Below are positions 35,114 through 43,644 of a stretch of 64,000 bases of DNA, one piece after another. The translations under genes were made by a program, and so were the position numbers. Each line of letters begins with the position of its first letter. Position 1 is the first letter of the stretch. The stretch is from Ferrimonas sediminum (GTDB lineage Bacteria; Pseudomonadota; Gammaproteobacteria; Enterobacterales; Shewanellaceae), in the NCBI RefSeq assembly GCF_900100175.1, contig NZ_FNEM01000019.1:1-64000 (forward strand), given 5' to 3'. The notes under the pieces are model-generated. The model was not told the origin of the DNA. It saw only the letters and a program-made list of their open reading frames with translations, and did not search any database.

Positions 35114-37351
35114 ATGCAATGGATTTTCGCTCGGCCACTGAAGTGGCGACTGGCCCTGTTGTTTGCTGTGATGATGGTGGCGGGGGCCGTCATCAGTTGG
35201 CGCCTGTCTGATATGGGAATGCGTCTTGTCGATGCCAGCACCAACCTGGTGCAGAACAAGATTCCCGAGTTGAGCAAAACTCACCGGTTGAGGTATCAGA
35301 TTTTGGTACTCAAAGGGCTCCTGGTGGATGCCGAGCGGGCCGGTATCTCCAGTGGGTTGCATCAACAGCTTGAGTCTACCGTCCGTCAAAGTACTCAGTT
35401 GCTGGCCGAGTTACAGCAGCAACGACACCGACCGGCCTTGTTTCAGGAGTTGCAACTGGTTTTATTACAGCTGCAGCAGTGGCCAGCGTCATCTTCTCCT
35501 CGAGCTGAATCCCTTTCTCAACTGGCGGAGATCAGCGAGCTGTTGCTGTCTGTGCTGGACGGAATCGATTCGGGGCTGATGAGCGATGCCGGTGATTACC
35601 AGCAAATGGTGCACACCGTCACCGAGGGGGCCATGCGCCTGGTGGTGCAGTTCCTGTTGTTGCTGTGGCTGGCCATTGCTCTGATCGTTTTTTTGTCTCT
35701 GATTTTTTTGCGGGAGCATCGCCGCCGGCAACGGCTGAGCATGTTTCCCGAGCATAACCCGGAACCGGCTCTTGCCTGTGATTATCAACTGACCCTGAAG
35801 TACAGTAATCCCGCCTGCGCCCGTCTGGCTGCTGAGTTGGGTTTTGACTGCTCCCAGTTGATGTTTGGCAAGTTGCTTGAGGCTCTGAATTACACTGACG
35901 GCCTTGAAGCCATGAAGGAGCATAGGTTGACGTTTTGTGGCCGGACTCTGGCGGTGACTGTGGTGATGCTGGATGAGCTGGATCGCGTCCATATGCACAT
36001 TAAGGATGTGTCGGAGGCACAGCGGGTACAGGAGTTAATGGAGCATCGCAGTAACCATGATTTTCTGACCGGGTTGCCGAATCGGCGCCGTTTTGAGTAC
36101 GACATCGATTATTGGCTCACTCATCAGAACTGTGAATTGGTGGTGGGGATGCTGCATCTGGACCGATTCCAGCGGGTTACCTCTGCTGTGGGCTTCGGCG
36201 GCGGTGATGGAGTGCTGATACGGGCTACAGAGATACTGAGCAACCAACTGCAGAAATTGGCACTGCCGGATCAGCCTATTGCGCTGTATCGTTTCGAGTC
36301 AACCCGCTTTGCCATGCTCTGGGTTGGTAACCATCGTCCGGAAGCGGTTTCCAGGCTGGCGGCCAAGGTGAAAGCGGCGTTTCGTCAGCCAGTGGTGTGC
36401 GGTCGCAGTGAGCGACAGTTTTTCTTTTCCCTGAGCCAGGGGTTCTCCTCTAGCAAAAACTCCAGCCGCGATGCCGGTAGCCTGATCCGGGATGCGGACT
36501 GTGCCGCCGGTCGGGCGGTGGGGGAGGGAGGAGACCGGGTCTGTTTCCACTCCGAGCTCCAGAGTCAGAAAGAGCAACGAAAACTGAGATTGGAGCAAGA
36601 TCTTCGTTATGCGCTGGAGCGTAATGAGTTGCAGGTGTATTACCAGCAGCAGTGTTGTGAAAGCGAATTCATCAGCGCTGCCGAGGCGCTATTACGTTGG
36701 CAGCACCCTGACTTGGGGATGATTCCTCCGGATGAGTTTATTGAGCTGGCTGAGCAATCGGGTCAGATCATCGAGATTGGTGAGTGGGTGCTACAGCAAG
36801 CCTGTGAACAGGTGAAAAGCTGGAACCGTGAAGGGCGGCGCATGGGGGTGGCCATCAATGTGTCGGTGAAACAGCTGGTGGTGCCGCAGTTTGTTGATTC
36901 GGTGAAAGAGGTGTTGGCGCTGACCAAGGTGGATCCGTCGTTGATTGAGTTTGAGCTGACTGAATCGATGCTGATGGAAAACCTAGAAGCCGGCAAACAG
37001 GCGATGCTGAAGATCAAGGCGATGGGAGTCCGTTTTGCCATAGACGACTTCGGCACCGGTCACTCGTCGTTGGCGTACCTGTCTCAACTGCCTTTCGATG
37101 TGCTTAAGATTGACCACAGTTTTGTCAAACAACTGCCTCGGGATCCGCACTACTGCAAGGTCACCAAGGCGATTCTAAGCCTGGCTAAGAATCTGGGGCT
37201 GACGGTCGTAGCCGAGGGGGTGGAGCAGCAGGAGCAGATGCGCTGGCTACGTCGGCACGGCTGCGATCTGATGCAGGGGTATCTGCTGGGGAAACCGGTT
37301 TCGGTACCGGAGTTCCGCAAGTTGCTGGCGCTGCAGCCAGTGGTGCACTGA
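35114..37351 (+). CDS. Membrane GGDEF/EAL protein, GGDEF site degenerate
   Basis: 745-residue cyclic-di-GMP protein. Two transmembrane helices (about 12-30 and 175-199) enclose a periplasmic helical sensor; a PAS-like region (about 215-300) leads to a GGDEF domain (about 315-470) and an EAL domain (about 495-740). The GGDEF active site RxGGDEF reads RFESTRF (393-399), so cyclase activity is unlikely. The EAL motifs are all kept: EALLRW, NVSVKQL, ELTES, DDFGTGHSS, KIDHSFV, VAEGVE and QGYLLGKP. It is therefore probably a phosphodiesterase, perhaps tuned by the inactive GGDEF. Pilus retraction genes lie 1.3 kb upstream. Confidence 0.92.
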   Translation: MQWIFARPLKWRLALLFAVMMVAGAVISWRLSDMGMRLVDASTNLVQNKIPELSKTHRLRYQILVLKGLLVDAERAGISSGLHQQLESTVRQSTQLLAELQQQRHRPALFQELQLVLLQLQQWPASSSPRAESLSQLAEISELLLSVLDGIDSGLMSDAGDYQQMVHTVTEGAMRLVVQFLLLLWLAIALIVFLSLIFLREHRRRQRLSMFPEHNPEPALACDYQLTLKYSNPACARLAAELGFDCSQLMFGKLLEALNYTDGLEAMKEHRLTFCGRTLAVTVVMLDELDRVHMHIKDVSEAQRVQELMEHRSNHDFLTGLPNRRRFEYDIDYWLTHQNCELVVGMLHLDRFQRVTSAVGFGGGDGVLIRATEILSNQLQKLALPDQPIALYRFESTRFAMLWVGNHRPEAVSRLAAKVKAAFRQPVVCGRSERQFFFSLSQGFSSSKNSSRDAGSLIRDADCAAGRAVGEGGDRVCFHSELQSQKEQRKLRLEQDLRYALERNELQVYYQQQCCESEFISAAEALLRWQHPDLGMIPPDEFIELAEQSGQIIEIGEWVLQQACEQVKSWNREGRRMGVAINVSVKQLVVPQFVDSVKEVLALTKVDPSLIEFELTESMLMENLEAGKQAMLKIKAMGVRFAIDDFGTGHSSLAYLSQLPFDVLKIDHSFVKQLPRDPHYCKVTKAILSLAKNLGLTVVAEGVEQQEQMRWLRRHGCDLMQGYLLGKPVSVPEFRKLLALQPVVH

Positions 37352-37787
37352 TGGAACCGAAGCTGGTTTGACCTTGTTACCCACTCTAAGAAGGCGTCAC
37401 TGCCTGATCGTGGTCAGAAAAGCAGCTACGACATTTTCTACTTCTATTTCAGCCACCTTGATAATGTGGCTATCGATACCAGCTCAGGTTGGGAAATCCC
37501 GTAATTGAGTTTCAGTCGGTGAAAGTTACCCCTGAAATACCTTCGAGTTAGGGCGCGCCTTCTGTGGGCTTGTTCCTGTTTTTGTGCATCCATGAGTGGT
37601 TGATCATAAAGAGTTAAGTCGAACTAATGTCCGTTTGAAAGGGAATGACGGCGTTGTTAGACTGCCAGATGGCTCGATAAGGGTCACACTTGCCAGGATG
37701 CAGAGCGTGATCAGGGCCGGATTTTGGCCCGGGAGTGAGCTGTAACGACTGGTGGTTGCTCAATCAATCCCGCTGTGGAGTGTCACA
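37352..37787 (+). other. Gene-free region upstream of ndh
   Basis: About 435 bp without a supportable gene and without a clear terminator for the EAL gene. It presumably contains the ndh promoter. A short GGGCC / GGCCC stem occurs near 37714. No convincing FNR, ArcA or CRP site was found; a lone TTGAT half-site is at about 37602. Confidence 0.4.
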
Positions 37788-39083
37788 ATGACCAAAATTG
37801 TAATCGTTGGCGGCGGCGCCGGCGGCATGGAGATCGTTACCAAGCTGGGACGAAAGCTGGGCAGAAAAGGGAAGGCGGAGATCACCCTGATCGACCGCTG
37901 TGATCACCATATCTGGAAGCCATTACTGCATGAACTGGCCACCGGCAGCCTGGATGAGGGGCTGAACGCGCTGGATTACCGCATGCACGCCTCTCAAAAT
38001 GGCTACCGTTTTGAACAGGGGATGCTGGCGGGACTCAATCAGGTTGATCGCCAAGTAGTACTGGCACCGATGTTGGATGAGTTTGGCGCCGAGATCCTTC
38101 CGGAGAGAAAAATCGGCTATGACTATCTGGTGATCGGTGTGGGCGCCGTCACCAACGATTTTGGTATTCCCGGGGTGCAGGAACACTGTGATTTCCTGGA
38201 TCTGACCGAACAGGCGATGGCGCTGAGAAAGAAGATTCGTCACCGTTTTTTACGCTACGCGAAAGAACACAATGTGGAGCAGGAACACTTCGAGATCTCT
38301 ATCGTCGGCGCCGGTGCAACCGGTGTGGAGATGGCGGCCGAGATGCATCATGCCGCTGACACCCTGAGAGGCTATGGCTATGATATTAGAGAAGACCTGT
38401 TGCAGGTTAACTTGATTGAAGCCACAGATCGGGTGTTGCCCCGCATCGATAAACCGCGCATCTGTAATGCCGTGGCCAAGGAGCTGGCCAAGCTGGGGGT
38501 CAGGGTAAAAACCGATACCAGAATCAGTGAAGTCACCCCCATGGGGATGCATACCGCAGATGGTCAGTTTATCCCTTCTGACATGGTGTTATGGTCGGCC
38601 GGAGTGAAGGGGCATCCGTTTCTGGCCACTTTGGGACTGGAGGTAAATCAGGCGGATCAGATTATGGTCCACCCCAGTTGCCAGAGTCTGAGCAACGATC
38701 GCATCTTTGCCTTCGGCGACTGTGCCGCCTGCCCTCAGGAAGACGGCAGCTGGGTCCCCCCCAGAGGACAGACGGCCCGGCAGATGGCACTGCTGGTAGG
38801 GGATAATATCGAGAAGCTGATGGCCGATCCCCAGGCGACACTGGATGGTTATGTTTATAAGGATCTGGGATCCTTTGTGAACATGTCCAAGTTTCACACC
38901 GTGGGTAACCTGATGTCGTTTGTGGGGGGGGGCATGACGGTGGAGGGTAAGATGGCGCGGCTGGTTTATACCTCACTGTATCGACGTCACCTGATTGCCC
39001 TGCATGGCGTCAGTAAGGGGTTGCTGTTGATGTTGTTGAACGGGCTGCAGCGCATCATGCGACCGGAGTTGAAACTGCACTAG
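37788..39083 (+). CDS. ndh: Type II NADH:quinone oxidoreductase Ndh
   Basis: 431-residue flavoprotein that passes electrons from NADH to quinone without proton pumping. FAD motif IVIVGGGAGGMEI at the N terminus, NAD motif ISIVGAGATGVEMA at about 175, and IFAFGDCA for FAD binding near residue 305. The C-terminal amphipathic helices (LYRRHLIALHGVSKG) anchor it to the membrane. The ATG at 37788 follows GGAG; upstream in-frame codons are unsupported. Confidence 0.95.
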   Translation: MTKIVIVGGGAGGMEIVTKLGRKLGRKGKAEITLIDRCDHHIWKPLLHELATGSLDEGLNALDYRMHASQNGYRFEQGMLAGLNQVDRQVVLAPMLDEFGAEILPERKIGYDYLVIGVGAVTNDFGIPGVQEHCDFLDLTEQAMALRKKIRHRFLRYAKEHNVEQEHFEISIVGAGATGVEMAAEMHHAADTLRGYGYDIREDLLQVNLIEATDRVLPRIDKPRICNAVAKELAKLGVRVKTDTRISEVTPMGMHTADGQFIPSDMVLWSAGVKGHPFLATLGLEVNQADQIMVHPSCQSLSNDRIFAFGDCAACPQEDGSWVPPRGQTARQMALLVGDNIEKLMADPQATLDGYVYKDLGSFVNMSKFHTVGNLMSFVGGGMTVEGKMARLVYTSLYRRHLIALHGVSKGLLLMLLNGLQRIMRPELKLH

Positions 39084-39094
39084 CAACCAAGCCA

Positions 39095-39120
39095 AAAAAG
39101 GGAGCCCGGGCTCCCTTTTT
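39095..39120. terminator. Bidirectional terminator, ndh / yciA
   Basis: Stem AAAAAGGGAGCC / GGCTCCCTTTTT with a 2-nt CG centre, between convergent genes. Confidence 0.9.
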
Positions 39121-39132
39121 GTTGCCTGGCAC

Positions 39133-39528
39133 TCAGCCCTGAGGGGGGACGGTGCGCGGACGGCCAGACTCGGTGATGGCGACGTAGGTGAAGGTGCCTT
39201 CGGTGACGCAGTAGCGGTCCTTCTCTCCTTTAAGCACTGGCTTTGCCCAGACCTCCAGGGTGATGGTCATGGAGCTGTTGCCGACCGCGGTGCACTGGCC
39301 GTGGACACAGACCGCATCGCCGACGCCGACGGGTTTGTGGAAGGTCATGCCGTCAACGGAGACCGTACAGATACGGCCTCGGGCTATCTCTTTGGCCAAC
39401 AGGCCACCTGCCATGTCCATCTGCGACATGATCCAGCCACCGAAGATGTCACCATTGGGGTTGGTGTCTGCCGGCATCGCCAGAGTTCTGAGCAGCAGTT
39501 GGCCGCTGGGTTTTCGATCAGAATTCAC
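39133..39528 (-). CDS. yciA: Acyl-CoA thioesterase YciA
   Basis: 131-residue hotdog-fold thioesterase with the N-terminal LLLRTLAMPADTNPNGDIFGGW, in which NGDIFGGW holds the catalytic aspartate region, and VDGMTFHKPVGVGDAV. It hydrolyses acyl-CoA esters. The GTG start overlaps the ltaE stop by one base (TAGTG), so it is coupled to ltaE. Confidence 0.93.
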   Translation of the reverse strand: MNSDRKPSGQLLLRTLAMPADTNPNGDIFGGWIMSQMDMAGGLLAKEIARGRICTVSVDGMTFHKPVGVGDAVCVHGQCTAVGNSSMTITLEVWAKPVLKGEKDRYCVTEGTFTYVAITESGRPRTVPPQG

Positions 39529-40547
39529 TATGAGTTACTCGCAAAAAAGGCCTTTATCTGGTCAATCACTTTATCCAGATCGCTTCGTTCAATGTCTTTG
39601 TGGGTCACCAGCCGCAGGGTATTGGCAGCCGAAATTCGAATCCCTTGCTGCTCCAGGTGCTGCTGCAGCGCGTTGGGGTTATGCGGTTGATTGAGGGTAG
39701 CAAAGACCATGTTGGTTTGCACCGCTGACCGATCCACATCCAGTTCATCCAACTGCGCTAACTCCCGGGCCAGGTAGTTGGCGTTGTCATGGTCGATGCT
39801 GAGTCGTTCCACTTGCTGTTCCAGTGCCAGTTGTCCTGCTGCCGCAAGAATGCCGGCTTGGCGCATGCCGCCACCGAGCATTTTTCTAAGTCGTCTGGCC
39901 CTGGTGATCAATGCTTCGTCACCGATCAGCAGTGATCCGACCGGTGCGGCCAGTCCTTTGGAGAGGCAGATGGTCATGGAATCAAAGTGCTGGCTGATGC
40001 GGGTCAGGGGCACTTGTTGCTTGACGGCGGCATTAAACACCCTGGCACCGTCGAGGTGAATTTTCAGGCCATGCTCAAAAGCAAATGACTGCGCATCTGC
40101 CAAGTAGTCCAGTGGCAGCACCTTGCCACCTATGGTGTTTTCCAGGCTGATCAGCCGGGTTTGGGCAAAGTGGCAATCGTCGGGTTTAATCTGAGCGGCC
40201 AACTGTGACAGGCATAGGCTGCCGTCCGGCTGATTGTCAACCGGCTGGGGCTGGATGGAGCCCAGTACTGCGGCGCCGCCGCCTTCGTAGCGGTAGTTGT
40301 GCGCCTGCTGGCCACACAGGTATTCATCGCCTCGCTGACAATGGCTCATCAGTGCCAGCAGGTTGGCCTGGGTGCCGGAGCTGGTGAACAGCGCCGCTTC
40401 GAATCCGGCCATCTCGGCAGCAGACTCTTCCAACTTATTAACGCTGGGGTCGTCGCCATACACATCGTCACCGACCGGCGCGCTGGCCATCGCCCGGCGC
40501 ATTGCTTCAGTCGGCTGGGTGACCGTATCTGATCGCAAATCAATCAT
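39528..40547 (-). CDS. ltaE: Low-specificity L-threonine aldolase
   Basis: 339-residue PLP enzyme splitting threonine or allo-threonine to glycine and acetaldehyde. Starts MIDLRSDTVTQPT, binds PLP through the lysine in CLSKGLAAPVGS, and keeps HLDGARVFNAA and ENTIGGKVLP. It is upstream of yciA in a two-gene operon. Confidence 0.95.
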   Translation of the reverse strand: MIDLRSDTVTQPTEAMRRAMASAPVGDDVYGDDPSVNKLEESAAEMAGFEAALFTSSGTQANLLALMSHCQRGDEYLCGQQAHNYRYEGGGAAVLGSIQPQPVDNQPDGSLCLSQLAAQIKPDDCHFAQTRLISLENTIGGKVLPLDYLADAQSFAFEHGLKIHLDGARVFNAAVKQQVPLTRISQHFDSMTICLSKGLAAPVGSLLIGDEALITRARRLRKMLGGGMRQAGILAAAGQLALEQQVERLSIDHDNANYLARELAQLDELDVDRSAVQTNMVFATLNQPHNPNALQQHLEQQGIRISAANTLRLVTHKDIERSDLDKVIDQIKAFFASNS

Positions 40548-40728
40548 GGTATTTCCTACTGCAGTGCTGGGTAAAAATTGCGCTCACTGTAGCAGCTTGA
40601 TGGTTAAATGACACTTATTTGCAATGGCGCCGGTAACGCCAGTGTGGGCAAGGTCACGTAACCGCTGACAGCGGCTGAATAATGACATTTTCACTACTGG
40701 AAAGATGGGAGCAAGGTTGGAATTTCAG

Positions 40729-40875
40729 ATGAGTGAAATTAATTCGAGGAGTATTATTCCTCGTTTGTCGGCGGCGGCGATTGGGGGCAAAATGGCCACC
40801 TCGTTGATTAACCAATCAGTGTTAGAGTCAATGAACGCGCCGAGTAATACAGGTAAGTGTTTATTCAGTGTGTGA
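40729..40875 (+). CDS. Candidate 48-residue small protein
   Basis: A frame from ATG 40729 to TGA 40873-40875 encodes a 48-residue peptide beginning MSEINSRSIIPRLSAAAIGG and ending GKCLFSV. GGAA lies 6-9 nt upstream. The peptide has an alternating Ala/Ile/Ser helix-like middle and one cysteine near the end. It is the only plausible coding sequence upstream of the plus-strand terminator at 40979. No homologue is recognised. A non-coding RNA is an alternative. Confidence 0.35.
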   Translation: MSEINSRSIIPRLSAAAIGGKMATSLINQSVLESMNAPSNTGKCLFSV

Positions 40876-40978
40876 GTGTTTTCAGTTTCATCCAGTTTGA
40901 TTTTAATGCAATTCGGGGTGGTGGTGTTTTCTTGTGTCGGGACACCATCAATTGAGGCCCCATTTGCTGCTTAAGTTT

Positions 40979-41010
40979 GGCAGGTCATTATTTTGACCTG
41001 CCTTTTTTTT
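40979..41010 (+). terminator. Terminator without a known upstream gene
   Basis: Perfect 9-bp stem GGCAGGTCA / TGACCTGCC with loop TTATTT followed by eight T residues on the plus strand. The minus strand lacks a T-run, so it is not the terminator of the minus-strand neighbours. The gap 40548-41031 contains no gene longer than the 48-codon candidate. Confidence 0.85.
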
Positions 41011-41031
41011 GCCTGACATTTGAGCCAGCGG

Positions 41032-41883
41032 TTAACTGGCTGCCCTCTCCAGGCTGTACAGCCACTCAATCTCCTGTGCCCATAAACTGTCGTCAATGGT
41101 CTCCAGCACCATGGGGATCTCATCGGTAGCCGGGTGGTTCATCAAAAAATGAAACACCTCTGTACCCATCTCACCCTGCTGCAGGCTGTGGTGACGATCG
41201 ACTCGACTGCCCAGGGTGGATTTGCTGCCATTGAGGTGCATGGCGCTGAGGTAGTTCAGGCCCACTACGCGATCAAACTCCGCAAAGGTGGCCTGACAGG
41301 CCTCAAGGCTGGAGAGGTCGTAACCGGCGGCAAAGGTATGGCAGGTATCCAGGCAGACGCCGATGCGGCTGCGATCTTCCACACCCTCTATGATGGTGGC
41401 CAGGTGTTCGAAGCGGTGGCCCATATTGGAACCCTGGCCGGCGGTATTTTCAATGACCGCGGTCACGCCATCGGTGGCGTCCAGCGCCAGGTTGATGGAG
41501 TCGCTGATCAGGCGCAGGCAATGGGCTTCAGGAATCTGCCGTAGGTGGCTGCCAGGATGAAAATTCAGCAGCGATAACCCCAGTTGCTGACAGCGGTGCA
41601 TCTCATCCACAAAGGCGTCCCGGGAGCGTGCCAGGGCATCCGGATCCGGGTGGCCGAGGTTAATCAGGTAGCTGTCGTGGGGCAGGATGTGCCCAGGGGC
41701 AATGCCCACCTTGAGGCAGTTGCTTTTGAAGGCGCTGATGCTGTCCTCGGTCAGGGGTTTGGCCTGCCAGCGTCGCTGGTTCTTAGTGAATAGGGCAAAG
41801 GCTTTGGCGTTAATGGCTGCGGCATTCAGCGGGGCATTTTCAACACCGCCCTGTGCACTGACATGGGCTCCGATCCGTCTCAT
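41032..41883 (-). CDS. nfo: Endonuclease IV Nfo
   Basis: 283-residue AP endonuclease with the TIM-barrel metal sites of the family: GAHVSAQGG at the N terminus, [32 protein letters not shown] and [17 protein letters not shown]. It cleaves DNA at abasic sites. Divergent from ung across 115 bp, pairing two base-excision repair genes. Confidence 0.96.
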   Translation of the reverse strand: MRRIGAHVSAQGGVENAPLNAAAINAKAFALFTKNQRRWQAKPLTEDSISAFKSNCLKVGIAPGHILPHDSYLINLGHPDPDALARSRDAFVDEMHRCQQLGLSLLNFHPGSHLRQIPEAHCLRLISDSINLALDATDGVTAVIENTAGQGSNMGHRFEHLATIIEGVEDRSRIGVCLDTCHTFAAGYDLSSLEACQATFAEFDRVVGLNYLSAMHLNGSKSTLGSRVDRHHSLQQGEMGTEVFHFLMNHPATDEIPMVLETIDDSLWAQEIEWLYSLERAAS

Positions 41884-41998
41884 GGTCTGGGTTGGCTGGG
41901 GAATGGTAACTGGATCCTATGGGTTTGCGCTAAGTGAATCAATTGCTCAATGATAAAGGGTTGTTTATGCTTTGCGTTTTCTTAATCCGAGACTGAAA

Positions 41999-42661
41999 AT
42001 GGGCATGGACTGGCAGGAGGTTGTCGAGCGAGAGCGGCAACAGGCTTACTTTAGAGATATGCAAGCCAGGCTGGCGGCACTGAGGCAGAGTGGTGTGGCC
42101 GTGTATCCGGCGGAAGAGCAGGTGTTGGCGGCATTGACCCTGACGCCTCTGCAACAGGTGCAAGTCGTGATTCTGGGGCAGGATCCCTATCACGGCCCCG
42201 GTCAGGCCCATGGATTGAGTTTTTCCGTTCCTGACGGGGTCAGGGTACCGCCTTCGCTGAGAAACATCTTCAAAGAGTTGCACCGGGATGTCGACGGTTT
42301 CATTATTCCGCAGCAGGGCAACCTCAGCGACTGGGCCAAGCAAGGGGTGTTGCTGCTTAATACCGTGTTGACGGTGGAACAGGGCCGGGCCCACTCCCAT
42401 GCCAAACTGGGTTGGGAACGGTTTACCGATGCTTTGCTGGCGGAGTTGAACCGGGGGCCAAGACCGGTGGTGTTTATGCTGTGGGGGGCTCATGCTCAGA
42501 AAAAAGGTCAGGCTCTGGATGCCGATAAGCATCTGATTCTTAAAGCCCCACACCCGTCGCCGCTTTCGGCTCATCGCGGTTTTCTGGGTTGTGGTCATTT
42601 TTCAAAAGCCAATGAGTGGCTGATTAAACAGGGACGTAATCCTATCCGTTGGCAGCTTTGA
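41999..42661 (+). CDS. ung: Uracil-DNA glycosylase Ung
   Basis: 220-residue family 1 UDG. Catalytic motif GQDPYHGPGQAHGLSFSV (about 54-71) with the water-activating aspartate, and the DNA-intercalation loop HPSPLSAHRGF near residue 178. The ATG at 41999 gives MGMDWQEVVERERQQAYF, which matches the known N terminus; a TTG 27 bp upstream is less likely. Removes uracil from DNA, producing the abasic sites that Nfo cuts. Confidence 0.96.
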   Translation: MGMDWQEVVERERQQAYFRDMQARLAALRQSGVAVYPAEEQVLAALTLTPLQQVQVVILGQDPYHGPGQAHGLSFSVPDGVRVPPSLRNIFKELHRDVDGFIIPQQGNLSDWAKQGVLLLNTVLTVEQGRAHSHAKLGWERFTDALLAELNRGPRPVVFMLWGAHAQKKGQALDADKHLILKAPHPSPLSAHRGFLGCGHFSKANEWLIKQGRNPIRWQL

Positions 42662-42758
42662 TCTGAGTCAACCCAGTTTCAGGCTAGGCGGCGATAGGTT
42701 ATAGGGTGTAACTTAAAGTTAACTATTATTAGTTAAAGTGATTATTAGGGGGAATGCC

Positions 42759-43301
42759 ATGCTGGCCAGGATCCACACCGACCACAAACACATTCTCACC
42801 CTGCTACGGGTGTTGTCAGGCAAGGCCAAGAGTTTGCGGGAGGGACAGGAGGTCAATCTGACCTTGATCCGCGACGTGGTGCACTATCTGCTTCAGTACG
42901 CCGATACCAGCCATCATCCGATGGAAGACATTTTGTATCGGTACTATCTGGAAAAAAAAGGGGTTGAGGAGCAGATCAGCCAACTGGAAGTGGAGCATCA
43001 GTCGTTGCGGGTGGCTACCGAGGAGTTACTGGATACTCTGGGCATGATCCTCAACGATGCCGTGATACCCCGGGAGAAATTGATCAGCGATGTCGAGCGC
43101 TTTGTGCGCATGCAGACGCGTCACCTGGAGTATGAGGAGAGTAAGATCTTGCCGATGCTTGAAGCCAGTTTCAATGAGGATGACTGGAAACAAGTGGACC
43201 AGCTGGTGGCATCGAAACTGGTGGAGGATCCCCTGTTTGGCCGAGGCAGTGAGCAGGAGTTTGAGGATTTGAGAAACTATCTGGCAGATGCCGATGGCTA
43301 G
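42759..43301 (+). CDS. Hemerythrin (HHE) domain protein
   Basis: 180-residue protein with a hemerythrin-type four-helix bundle. Candidate di-iron ligands: H in MLARIHTDHKH, HHPMEDILY, EVEHQSLR and RHLEYEESKILP. Such proteins bind oxygen or nitric oxide, or act in iron and redox stress; the specific role is unknown. The ATG at 42759 follows AGGGGGA and is preferred to an upstream GTG. Terminator directly downstream. Confidence 0.88.
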   Translation: MLARIHTDHKHILTLLRVLSGKAKSLREGQEVNLTLIRDVVHYLLQYADTSHHPMEDILYRYYLEKKGVEEQISQLEVEHQSLRVATEELLDTLGMILNDAVIPREKLISDVERFVRMQTRHLEYEESKILPMLEASFNEDDWKQVDQLVASKLVEDPLFGRGSEQEFEDLRNYLADADG

Positions 43302-43319
43302 GCCAAAGTCGCAGATAAC

Positions 43320-43346
43320 AAAAAGCCCCGCATCGCGGGGCTTTTT
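43320..43346. terminator. Bidirectional terminator after the hemerythrin gene
   Basis: Stem AAAAAGCCCCGC / GCGGGGCTTTTT with loop ATC, between the plus-strand hemerythrin gene and the minus-strand DUF3545 gene. Confidence 0.9.
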
Positions 43347-43352
43347 AATTTG

Positions 43353-43535
43353 TCAGGCTTCGATTGATTCCCAATCGGGCTCGTAAGAGAAGTCGATTCC
43401 TTGAAGCTCTTTTTCAAGGCGATGCCGCTCTTTCAAGGCTTCAATCTCTCGCCATTTGCGCTTCTTATTGGTCCTTGTTCGAGTCGGCTTCTCCACAACT
43501 GTGCCCAGTGGTGAGCCGTAATCCAACCTTTCCAT
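43353..43535 (-). CDS. DUF3545 family small basic protein
   Basis: 60-residue protein with the lysine/arginine-rich TNKKRKWREIEALKERHRLEKEL core typical in pattern of DUF3545, found in Vibrio and Shewanella relatives; the end is acidic (WESIEA). Function unknown. GGAGGGG lies 5 nt before the ATG at 43535, which decides the start. Confidence 0.8.
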   Translation of the reverse strand: MERLDYGSPLGTVVEKPTRTRTNKKRKWREIEALKERHRLEKELQGIDFSYEPDWESIEA

Positions 43536-43644
43536 AGGTCCCCTCCTCAACTTACCTTAGTGACTCCGGTATACCATAGCCGGATTTCAGTATGCAACTT
43601 AAATGTTGCAAAAAGGTTGCGCCTCGAGGGGTGGATTCGTCGGT

